Source of the DNA: Salvelinus alpinus
Lineage: Eukaryota; Chordata; Actinopteri; Salmoniformes; Salmonidae
NCBI RefSeq assembly: GCF_045679555.1
Contig: NC_092122.1
Coordinates: 10,747,543 to 10,811,542 of the forward strand
Direction: 5' to 3'
DNA length: 64,000 bases
Shown: piece by piece, positions 47,653 to 61,108 of the stretch
Layout: each line of letters begins with the position of its first letter
How positions within the stretch are numbered: position 1 is the stretch's first letter
Made by a program: the position numbers and the translations under genes
The notes under the pieces: generated by a model
Told to the model about the DNA's origin: nothing
The model's database searches: none
Seen by the model: only the letters and a program-made list of their open reading frames with translations

Positions 47653-48128
47653 CTGTCCTCCCATTCCTGAGGCTGGCAGGTGTGATGGGTAACTGCTCTG
47701 AGCTCAGGTTGGCAGCAGGGCGTTAGAGACGCGAGCCAGTTGTAGGATGGAGGGATGAAAGATGAGAGGAGAGATGGGAGGGGAGAGAGGGGCTTCCAGT
47801 CAAAGCAGCAGACACCCCCTGTTGCTTTGAGCCCCCACCGATCCCCAGCTGTTATTACGGCCCCGTTGATCACTTCTAGGTGTCGACACATTATCTCGCC
47901 ATTATAGCCTCAGAAGGTTTAGCGAACTCAAAACCAATATCCCCCCAGGCTTGTATTGTCATGTAACTGAGGCCTATTATCACTGCAGTGGGACAAACTC
48001 AACTACTACTTCAGACTGCCTCCCGACTCTGCCTCTCAGTCAATGTCATGAACCAGTGAAGACGGTAGCTACGACATTTGATGTCAGTTATGTGACAGTT
48101 ATATAGTACATTCAATTACGTGTTGCAT
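47653..48128. other. intergenic, no gene recognised
   Basis: Nothing nameable. Confidence 0.5.
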
Positions 48129-48291
48129 TTCTATTTTTAGCAGATGCTCTTATCCAGGTCGACTTACAGGAGCAATTAGGGTTAAGTGCCTTGTTCAAGG
48201 GCACATCGACAGATTTCTCACCTAGTCGGCTCAGGGATTTGAACCAAACTACTGGCCCAATGCTCTAAACTGCTAGGCTACCTGCAGTATT
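48129..48291 (-). mobile_element. tRNA-derived SINE
   Basis: Read on the minus strand it starts GCAGGTAGCCTAGCAGTTTA, an A-box region. It contains a B box GGTTCAAATCC (48235-48245) and a body with TGTCGATGTGCCCTTGAACA and ACTTAACCCTAATTGCTCCT. It ends near AAGAGCATCTGCTAAAAATAG. Both pol III boxes are recognisable though diverged. It matches a common salmonid/V-SINE-like family from memory; the exact family name is uncertain. Confidence 0.8.
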
Positions 48292-50478
<2,187 letters not shown>

Positions 50479-50617
50479 ATTCCAATTGTTGTGTTTTTGG
50501 CCTGTTGTGTGTGACCGTATTGAGAGTGTCTGTGTGTTCTGCTCCCTGTCATCTATCTCTCAGTGCCACCACAACAAAAGGCTCTTCTCTGGCCCTATTT
50601 GTTTTCTATGTGTCTGG

Positions 50618-50791
50618 AGGAGCAGGGGGAGAGGAGGTGGTAGAGGAGGGGGGACAGGAGGGGAGAGTGGAGAAGGGGGAGAGGGCGGAGAAGATAGAGG
50701 TGGGGTAAGAGGTAGGAAGGGGGAGAGGAGGAGGGGAGGGGGCAGAGGAGGAGGGGAGAGGAGGTGGGAGAGAGGAGGTGGGAGGAGCAGC
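50618..50791. repeat. G-rich polypurine tract
   Basis: About 170 bp of nearly all A/G on the plus strand, with many GGGG, GGAGG and GGGGAGAGG runs. It has repeated groups of three or more guanines able in principle to form G-quadruplexes. The Gly/Arg-rich open frame across it is an artefact. Confidence 0.9.
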
Positions 50792-51235
50792 AGGGTCCAT
50801 TGGTTACGACAGAGTGAGCCTAACACACTGAGAAATGGAGCCCCTAAGTTTCTATGCTACTTTATGTTCTACTATTAAACAGAATAGTGCCAGAATACAC
50901 CTTTTGAAGCCGTTCTAGTTGAATTAAGGATGACTCCAATGGCATTGACATCACTCGAAATTTAGCATATTTATGTGATATGTTGATTTGTTGTCCCACT
51001 CACTGGTGTTAAACGTGATACAGTATAGCAGCGTTGATGTGTTTTTAACTGATCCCCTATTAGGGATGCTGTGAAGCAGCCAGATCGCTCAAGATTGACT
51101 TCGAAATTGTCCTGAGGACGTCGGGGAATGCCTTCAAAGCCGTCCACTAGAGGCAACAGTGCCATCAATTATTCCTGGGTTTTGCTGTGGATGTGGGTGG
51201 CAGACGGGCGTAATCCCATGAAAGGGAAAGGGGGA
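50792..51235. other. intergenic, no gene recognised
   Basis: No supported feature. Confidence 0.5.
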
Positions 51236-51298
51236 TACCTAGTCAGTTGTATGTGTCTTCTGCATTTAACCCAACCCCTCTGAATCAGAGAGGTGACA
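51236..51298 (-). mobile_element. SINE tail fragment
   Basis: ATACCTAGTCAGTTGTATGT and CCAACCCCTCTGAATCAGAG are the reverse complement of the 3' part of the SINE type seen at 33566-33780. Head and pol III boxes are absent. Confidence 0.7.
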
Positions 51299-51305
51299 CG
51301 TTATT

Positions 51306-51524
51306 ATGATTTTTTTACCCTATCCAAAACCTTAATAAATTCTTATTTACAATGACGTCCTACCCCGGCCAAACCCTAACGATACTGGGCCAATTGTGCG
51401 CTGCCCTATGGGACTACAAATCACAGCCGGTGGTGATACAGCCTGGATTCAAACCAGGGTCTGTAGTGACACCTCTAGCACTGAGCTGCAGTGCCTTAGA
51501 CCGCTGCGCCACTCGAGAGCCCAA
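51306..51524 (-). mobile_element. tRNA-Lys-type SINE (SmaI/HpaI-like)
   Basis: On the minus strand it starts CTCTCGAGTGGCGCAGCGGT and CTAAGGCACTGCAG, followed by a B box GGTTTGAATCC (51445-51455 on the plus strand as GGATTCAAACC). The body has AATTGGCCCAG and ends in an AATAAG-rich tail. The layout matches the salmonid SmaI/HpaI SINE group from memory. Both pol III boxes are present. Confidence 0.75.
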
Positions 51525-51529
51525 ACCCC

Positions 51530-51618
51530 CAAGCCGACTAGGTGTAACATCTGTCGATGTGCCCTTGAGCAAGGCATTTAACCCTAATTGCTCCTGTAAG
51601 TCACTCTGGAGCTGATGT
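51530..51618 (+). mobile_element. SINE 3' fragment
   Basis: AGCCGACTAGGTGTAACATC then CCCTTGAGCAAGGCATTTAA and CTCCTGTAAGTCACTCTGGA match the body of the SINE at 48129-48291 in plus orientation. The tRNA-like head is missing. The adjacent SINE may have inserted into it. Confidence 0.75.
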
Positions 51619-53090
<1,472 letters not shown>

Positions 53091-53097
53091 GTGTTAG

Positions 53098-53438
53098 GGT
53101 TGGGTGATATGGACAAAATATTGTATCACAATATTTTTCAAATTTCTGCAGTTTTGCAAAATTGCAGTATTTTACAATATTTTACATTTCTGAATATCGA
53201 AAGTTCTTAATATGTTTTATGGGAAGTGAATGAGCCTAGAACAGCTACAAATACATTTTAATTGATTTTAATGGGCTTCCTCAGTTCAGATGGTTTTATA
53301 CTCAACCAAACTAGAACCAAACGGAAGTTGTCCAATTTGTAGAACTTTTCATTTATTTATCACTGTATCAAAATACCTTTATAGCCGCTATTGTGGATCC
53401 ATACCGGTATACTGATATTCACTATATATCGCCCAGCC
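53098..53438. mobile_element. small DNA element with terminal inverted repeats
   Basis: The left end GGTTGGGTGATAT (53098-53110) matches the reverse complement of the right end (ATATCGCCCAGCC, 53426-53438) at 11 of 13 positions. The interior is AT-rich with many AATATT motifs and no coding capacity. From memory, elements with GGCTGGGCGATAT ends are widespread in fish. Target-site duplications could not be fixed. Confidence 0.7.
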
Positions 53439-54821
53439 AGAGTGTGTATGTGGTGAAGAGGAACTGGCCAGTCTTGTTTCGCTGGTGGAAGGTGAAAGCG
53501 GTTGAGGATGCACTGCAGCTCCAGGCAGAGAGGAGTTTACTGTGCTTACCCACACTTACATCTACCCCCTTCAATGTCTATTCTATTCTATTCAATATGT
53601 TTTCATGTCATTGTATGGCTGTATTAACACGTCCCTGTTTCTCAACCTGTTCCCTATCACATTGGAACTCCTCGGATGTCAGGCAGTAGACAGCGTGGTT
53701 ATAGTTTAGATACCAGGAGGGATTAAGCAGGAACAGGATTTCTATTAAAAAGAGAGAAGGAGGTAATCAGTGACACTCCTCTAATTGTACTTGGCAAGCT
53801 GTTACAGTATACTTACTGTACACGGCAGCAGTCTGCCTGCTTCAAGTAAACCATATTAGCTGTCTGACAGCTTACCAGGACTCTAATTACAGGTTTCTCT
53901 AAGTCCTGCGTGTTACAACACTTATGTTGCCTGGCTGCTTTTAATACTTGACTCTGGATTGGCTTTTTTCCCCCGTCGTTTTTCTTTTTTATCCCGGAGC
54001 AAATTTCTTCCTCCACTCCGAAGAAAAAGAGTAGTTCCCTCCTGCCATCGTTTTAAAGACCTGCTTACATGCAGAAATTACCAGCATGTAATTGATAAGC
54101 AGGTGTGATCTGTGGGCTCTTTTTTCCCTTTTTCTTTTTTTGTTGCCAGGGGGACGTGCGGGCTCGCTGATGTTGGCACGAGAACTGGCGAATCCAGTTC
54201 TGGAGCTCCACGTCTCACTCTGTTATTATTTTGAGGTTTCTCCTCTCTTCTTCTGTCTCTCTTTCACTCCATCTCTTTTGCAATATTTGGTTCTCATTTT
54301 CAATCTCTTACCTCATCTTGTTTACCTTCTTTTCCTACATGTTTTAATCATTCCTATTTCCCTCCATTACATCATTCCCCACTCTGCCTCTCCTTCTTCT
54401 TTCTTTTTCGTTCCTTCTGTAAACTGTCATGCTTGTGGTTAACTTCTAAAGACATTTTAATCCATGCGTGTCTCTCCGTTAGCTATGACGCTAACTCAGA
54501 CAGCCATAGGTTACTACAGGCTGGCCTGCAGTGTCCCATGATGTCTTTCTAGCACTAGGCCACACCCCCATCTCACTGTTGCCTTGGTCCTGACCACCTA
54601 GCATGTGCTGTTGCTGACTATGTGAAAGCATTGTTGAAGATTTAGGATAATTGGTCTGAGAAATTAGGAGGCATGTTTTCGAACAGACATGCTTTCCCAC
54701 ACGCATACTTCCCAACAGAGCTCCAGAGAATTAATGATCCCTACTTTACCCCACCAAACCCCAGTAGGCACCAGCTAACTGTTCGTCCCCAGCCTCAAAC
54801 CAGTACCCTAAGAGCTTCCTT

Positions 54822-54825
<4 letters not shown>
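53439..54825. other. intergenic, no gene recognised
   Basis: Pyrimidine-rich at 54118-54420; no supported gene. Confidence 0.5.

Positions 54826-54885
<60 letters not shown>
54826..54885. repeat. (CT)n microsatellite
   Basis: A pure CT run of about 60 bp. Confidence 0.97.
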
Positions 54886-54887
<2 letters not shown>

Positions 54888-56011
54888 AATTAGCATGATT
54901 ATCAATCTAAACAATAGTTAGAATAATTGCAGCATTAAAGGCAGTCATCTCCAGGGCAGGCACTTCCTGTCGGTGATGACAGACACATGAGCAGCTTCCT
55001 CTTCTTTAGGATGGAGTGGGGTTGGGGGACAGGGCGGGGTCTGTCATCATGACTAATCACTCAGCAGCGCTATTGGAGCTAATGGGCTAATAATGAGTTT
55101 TTCTCAATGTATCATGCAATATAGAATGAGTTAATGCTAAACAATGATATTGTTTGACGGTAGGAGGGGATGTAAAGTGAGTTCAGAGAGTGGATAGGGT
55201 GGAGTTGACTGTAGTACAATGATCTCTTATCTGTTCATATATCTGGGAGGGTCTCATTGCTGAAATGAGTTGACATTAACACAGTATTTGTCTATAGTGT
55301 ATAATTACACTGGTAAAATATGTAATTTCAAATCATAATTTGAAATGAAGTAGAGTTGATTTGACATAATGTCAGCTATATTCCTCCCCCAGCATCCTCT
55401 CTACCAGACCTGTTCCTCCCTCCTTCCATCTGTTTTTTTTACCGGTTCCCCTCCGTATCCACCTGCATGGCGGGTAGCTTCAACACAGTAGCCTAATAGT
55501 AGCCTAATGGCCTACCTGTCCCATCATCAGCTATTATCACCCTGAGAACCAAAACAAAGGAGCCCATCGCCCTGTCGCCCAGGTCCACAGTGACACTTTC
55601 TCACACTCTGTGACATGTTTATACTCCAAACAGAGCCGGGCCTGACTGCTGCTGGGAAATGCCCCATCAGCAGCTCGTCCCCCTGATAGCTGAGCTGTCA
55701 TACTCAGAGCCTTCACACTACTCACAGCTCAGCTCCCCGTCTGACCTGCTTTGTTTCCACACACTCGTCTTTCTTGCTCCAAAGAAGTCAGTCACAGTTT
55801 TTTAGGTGGGATTGGGAGGGGGCTTCATGGGGGGTTGATAAACAGGTTCATATTCGAACATTCAATGAAGGCATGCACATAACATATAATTGTGTGGAAG
55901 TCATAATTTACTTTCTCCTCGAATGTCTTAGCAAGTGAGTAGCGATGTTCTAGAAGCAGTGTTGATGTATTTTCTTAGCTATGCATGGGCAGGGGTTTCC
56001 TGACAAATCAA
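54886..56011. other. intergenic, no gene recognised
   Basis: No supported feature. Confidence 0.5.
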
Positions 56012-56729
56012 ATTAAATTGTATTTGTCACATGCGCCGAATACAACAGGTGTAGACCTTAACGTGAAGTGCTAACTTACAAGCCCTTAACCAACAATGCA
56101 ATCCGGTACCGCTTGACGTGCGTTAGCAGAGAGAAAAGTCAATGACTTGGGTGACTGGAGTCTTTTACAATTTTTTGGGCCTTCCTCTGACACCGCCTAG
56201 TATATAGGTCCTGGATGTCAAGAAGCTTGGCCCCAGTTATGTACTGGGCCGTAAGAACTACTCTACAGCGCCTTACGGTCAGATGCAGTTTCCATACCAG
56301 GCGGTGATGCAACCGGTCAGGATGCTCTCGATGGTGCAGCTGTATAACTTTTTGAGGATTTGGGGACCCATGCCAAATCTTTTCAGTCTCCTGAGATGGA
56401 AAAGGTGTTGTCGTGCCCTCTTCACAACTGTCTTGGTGTGTTTGGACCATGATAGTTTGTTGGTGATGTGGACACCAAGGACTTTGAAACCGTCGACCCG
56501 CTCCACTCCACAGTCCCGTCGATGTTAATGGGGGCCTGTTCGGCCCTCCTTTTCCTATAGTCCACGATCAGCTCCTTTGTCTTGCTCACATTGAGGGAGA
56601 GGTTGTTGTCCTGGCACCACACTGCCAGGTCTCTGAACTCCTCCCTATAGGATGTCTCATCGTTGTTGGTGATCAGGCCTACTACTGTTGTGTCGTCAGC
56701 AAACTTTATGATGGTGTTGGAGTTGGAGT
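56012..56729 (-). mobile_element. 5'-truncated LINE, second copy
   Basis: On the minus strand three short frames carry successive pieces of a reverse-transcriptase C-terminal region: LSLNVSKTKELIVDYRKRR (56622-56422), VDGFKVLGVHITNKLSWSKH with GPQILKKLYSCTIESILTGC (56506-56279) and IQDLYTRRCQRKAQKIVKD (56450-56139). At least two frameshifts separate them. The 3' end reads ACAAATACAATTTAATTTGA then TTTG at 56012. The copy is related to the LINE at 40258-41356 but has a different 3' tail. Confidence 0.8.
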
Positions 56730-59672
56730 GATTAATGGACTATGGTTTGGATTGTTTCTATTGTGTGAAGTCAAGCATGGTGAGTGGGGAACTTTGCGGG
56801 GTCTGTCACCCTGTTATTTCTGTCCTGGAGTATCGTAGCTGAATTCAAATTGAGGAAGTGGCTGTTGTGTACTGTTCCGTTGGCTTTAAGGAATGCAAAA
56901 GTAACAGTGGAGACTTTTGGCATTGGTAGGAAAAATGGCCACTGCTATTTTTCTCACAAGGTAGTACATTTTTATGGGCTTCTTATCACGCGTGAGGATT
57001 TCTCATCAGGACCTTAGTTTCTGGGTCTTTTAAAGAGTAATCCTTGTTCTTTGCTCTGCATGGGACATCCCCTTACATACCCATTCAGAGACCTGTAGCA
57101 TAGCATCACTGCCAGCAGCCATATCCTTCCAGAGAAAAATGCTATCCTGTAAGACAACCAAGCAATTTTTTTTACTTTCAGTGTTGAAAAGCGATATCCC
57201 AAGTATAAATACAGTAAAGTACACACACTAAAGGGTAAAATCTGATGAGAAGTCGTAATGTCATCGGACTTCCTCTTCACTCGAGGAACAATAGAGAAGC
57301 AATAGAGAAGGGAAAGGCTCCCCCCATGACTTCCCTGAACCACCTATTGAGATGTGTCTTTGGTTAAGTCAATCAGGGGTTAAATGAGGTGAAAAGGAGT
57401 CTGGAGTGTCAATTTAAGACAGTATAGTTTTATATCGGATTAGTATTGACATTGTTCTTGGATCTCCTCATTGTGTCTAGTTAGTGTCAGTGTGGCTACT
57501 GTTACACTACCTGTCATATTCCTCTGTTACACAGTAGAACCAGTCCAACCTCTACTGTTGTCCTCTCTCACCACCTCTCACCACAATGGTATGGATCGTT
57601 GGAGGTGCATGGAAGAACATTGTGCAAGACATGTCATCGCACCAACCGACACATAGACTTTTCTTAGGACGCAACCCCCCCTTCCCTGTCTTTCTCACAC
57701 ACTAACATTTATCGCCGGCAAACTTACTCAAGTTGTAGGAACTGTCGTTTAAGAGTTTTTCATGGACATCATTAAGCAGGAAACAATCCAGAATTAACTG
57801 TCATTATGATATTCCCTTCATCACATTTTCTGGGAGGCTGTTTTCACTTCTCTGCGTGAGGTTGACAGGTACACATTGACACATGCCAAAACATGCAGTG
57901 TGGTTGACATTAATATTAGAGAAGTTTGTGTTGATCACTTCTTAATCTGATAATGACATGATTTTGAAGGTTGTCAGGCAATCCTTGAATTTCATAACAA
58001 AGCAATGGAACAGATGTGCTTGTCAAGGCCTAGCAACGTGGTGACGCAATCAATTATCAAAATGAAGGTCAGACCGCTGGTTTTGTTTCCATGCCATGTC
58101 AGACTATTCTGGTATATGCCTGTATAATAACAGTATACTGGGGAAGTTGTGTCAGTATCTCCAGTGTCTTCTCTATGTCAGACCTTATTTCACTACCTCA
58201 CTGAGAGATGGTGTGAAACTAGAGAGAGGGGGAGGGGAATAAAGTCACACCTGCCAAGGATTGGTTGACCACCATTTTGTTTTTGTTTGAGACTGTGAGT
58301 ATTTTTTGGGTTACTGACTTCACTGCATGTGTATTGTAGTTGTAGTTTGGTGTTTGCATAACACATTACAGCACAGCTTTGCTCTTGCACTGACTTCATA
58401 GAGAGGTGAGAGTGAGAAACGGACATTTTGCTGCACTACTACCTTATTGCCAACCCAGCACTATTCAACGTAGCCATGCTGTCACCGCTGATACCACTTT
58501 CCATCTCAAGTTTCAGTTGAGAGGAACACATTAGATAAAAAAATCTGCTAATTTGTCACATGGAATGTTTTTGGTTCCTGTGGTGTGCGTGGGCCTGTGT
58601 GTGTTTGGAGTAGAGTAAGGTTAGGGGGTATGAGTATAGTGAATATGCCTTGGTGAGAATATCAGCCTTTCAACCACACCTATTTATAGAGCTATGTCTT
58701 CTTACACTGAGAAAAGAGAAGCTAGGCTAGAAAAGCTAAAAATATACCACTTCTAACGGTAATATCTGGCAGGGTTCACTCAGTTCTACCTAAACAGACA
58801 ACACGGTTAAAGCAAAACATTACCAGTTCAAAACAGATGAAGGTTCATGGAAAGGGGTTGCAGTCTGAAACTGAAGTGGTCCCAGCATATTTTTTATTTT
58901 TACAAAATGGTAATTTGACCAATGATATTGGGTCGTGCCAGTCCTTTTGGATTCTGAAGTAGTGCTGTTATTCAGGAGAAATGAGAGATGATGCATATCG
59001 TCCCACCTCTATTGTGACAGTTTTCTACACTCTGATGGTCCCTGGTTTTTAGCTTGGCTGTTAGTTTAGTTTGTAAGCACACGCAGGATCAGAGATGAGA
59101 GATGAGATAGGGTTGAGAGACAGAGGGTAGTGGGGGTAGAGTTCAAGCTGCTACTGTTACAGATACAGCGATACTTTCTCCAGGACAGTAGCAGACAGTG
59201 AGCCACTTCAAGGTATCTAGAGAAAGCTTATTTCACAACTCTAAAGCCCCCTCTACCCCCCTACTTCCCCTAACACCCTCTCCTCTCTTCCACCTCCCCC
59301 TGCTGCTCTCTCTCCGTCACAGGAAGTTGCGGTCGTACAAATGCCGTCAAAACTACTACAGTTCTGAGATCTCGTTCTTTCCAACTCCCCCACCACCTCT
59401 CTCGGTTTACTACAAGTGAGGCCTCAACGTGCCAACAGTCAGTTCACATGAGATTGCACATGAATGAGGAAGCTGTCAATGAAAGGACCCTCTTTCTCTT
59501 CCTCACATTTTCTCTCCCTCTCTTTCACTCTTTTTGTATGCTCCATGTTCAGTACCAGTGTTCCCAAGGCAGAATAGCAAATACATATTTCTACATGTTT
59601 TCATATTTCTACCCTACAAACAACAGCTGTTGCCCACAAGTAGGCTAAGTAGAGTGCTCATAGTTCATAGCT
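56730..59672. other. intergenic, no gene recognised
   Basis: About 2.9 kb of mostly unique-looking sequence without microsatellites. Open frames of 60-109 codons show no recognisable domain and I do not call them. Confidence 0.55.
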
Positions 59673-59780
59673 TATACAGATGTAGGATCTTAATTTGAGC
59701 CAGTTTGCTACAGCAGGAAATTAATCCTGCAGCAACAGGAAATGTGAATTATTATTTTGACTATAATTAAAGGTAGACCC
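59673..59780. mobile_element. fragment of a dispersed salmonid repeat
   Basis: ACAGATGTAGGATCTTAATTTGA is, from memory, the edge of a very common salmonid repeat. The following sequence, with two CAGGAAAT-type motifs, fits a diverged copy. The right limit is uncertain. Confidence 0.5.
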
Positions 59781-60017
59781 AATGAAATGACGTTGCCACG
59801 AGCAGCAACGCAGAAATTGAGATGAGCAAGACTTCGCCCTCATAGTCACACACGGTATCTGTGCATGTGCACGGGTTCGCGTCCCACTGTTCACAGCAAA
59901 GTAGCCACGGTACCAACACAGCGGAAGAGTTGACCCTCGTGTTTCAAAGCTCTTTTTGTTTTGCAGAAAATGACCCACTATGCTGTTTACATTCTGCATC
60001 TCATCATATCATCCTAT

Positions 60018-60826
60018 GATGCCTTCAGAAAGTATTCATACCCCTTTGACTTGTTCCATATTTAGTGTTACAGCCTGATTTCAAAATATACATGTTTTGT
60101 TTGTTTCTACACACAATACCTCATAGTAACAAAGTGAAAACGTGTTAATTTATTTTTTGCTAATTTATTTAAAATGAAATGTAATTTAAATAAGTATTCA
60201 CACCACTGAGTCAATAATTTGTAGAAGCACCTTTTGTAGCGATTACAGGTGTGAGTCATTCTGGGTAAGTCTCTAAGAGCTTTCCACACTTGGATTGTGC
60301 AACATTTGCCTATTTTTCTTTTCAAAATTCTTCAAGCTCGTTCAGATTGGTTGTTGATCATTGCTAGTCAACCATTTTTTAGGTCTTGCAATATATTTCC
60401 AAGTAGATTTAAGTCAAAACTGTTACTCGGCTACTCAGGAACATTTACTGTTTTCTTGGTAAGCGACTCTAGTGTAGATTTGGCCTTGTGTTTTAGGTTA
60501 TTGTCCTGCTGAAAGGTGAATTAATATCAAAGTGTCTGGTGGAAAGCAGACTGAACCAGGTTTTCCTCTAGGATTTTGCCTGTGCTTAGCTCCATTCCGT
60601 TTCTTTATTATCCAGAAAAACTCCAGAGTCCTTAACGATTACAAACATACCCATAACACGATGGAGCAAATGAATTAATTTGTAAAAATTTCAAAAAACA
60701 TAATTCCACTTTAACATTATCGGGTATTGTGTTTAGGCCAGTGACAAAAAAATCTAAATGGAATAAATGTTAAATTAATGCTTTAACACAAGAAAGAAGG
60801 CATGAGAATACTTTCTGAAGGCACTG
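60018..60826 (-). mobile_element. degraded Tc1-like transposon remnant
   Basis: The ends are TGCCTTCAGAAAGTATTCAT (left) and, inward from the right, CAGTGCCTTCAGAAAGTATT, followed on the right by TA (60827-60828). At about 809 bp it is half the normal length. The minus strand shows a decayed 3' half of a Tc1-type transposase (TTTCAGCAGGACAAT for the QQDN region, then AACGAGCTTGAAGAATTT), full of stops. The left-most bases of the inverted repeat are diverged, so the left edge is approximate. Confidence 0.85.
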
Positions 60827-60828
60827 TA

Positions 60829-61108
60829 CTGTTGTACACACCTTTTCTATTCACATACTGATCGTACTGTCTATACTCACCATTCACATACATATACATT
60901 TAAATTCCGGACTCTGACATTGCTCTATCTGATGTTTCTTAATTCCTTTCTTTTTTGACTATTTGGATTATGTGTGTAATGTTATTGTATTGCTAGATAT
61001 TACTGCTCTGTTGGAGCTACTGTAGAAACATAAGCATTTCACTACACCTGCGATAACATCTGCAAAACTGTATACTGGACCAATACACTTTGATTTGATT
61101 TGATTTAT
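60829..61108 (+). mobile_element. LINE/SINE 3' tail fragment
   Basis: The segment ends ACCAATACACTTTGATTTGA then TTTGATTT at 61091-61108. The closing repeat matches the 3' tail of the LINE at 56012 (reverse orientation). The preceding AAGCATTTCACTACACCTGC and ATAACATCTGC fit a common salmonid LINE 3' region from memory. The 5' limit is uncertain. Confidence 0.6.

Noticed and set aside
57014..57343. 109-codon minus-strand open frame in non-repeat sequence
   Set aside because: No recognisable domain, no splice-compatible neighbours and unremarkable composition; length is within chance expectation for 64 kb.
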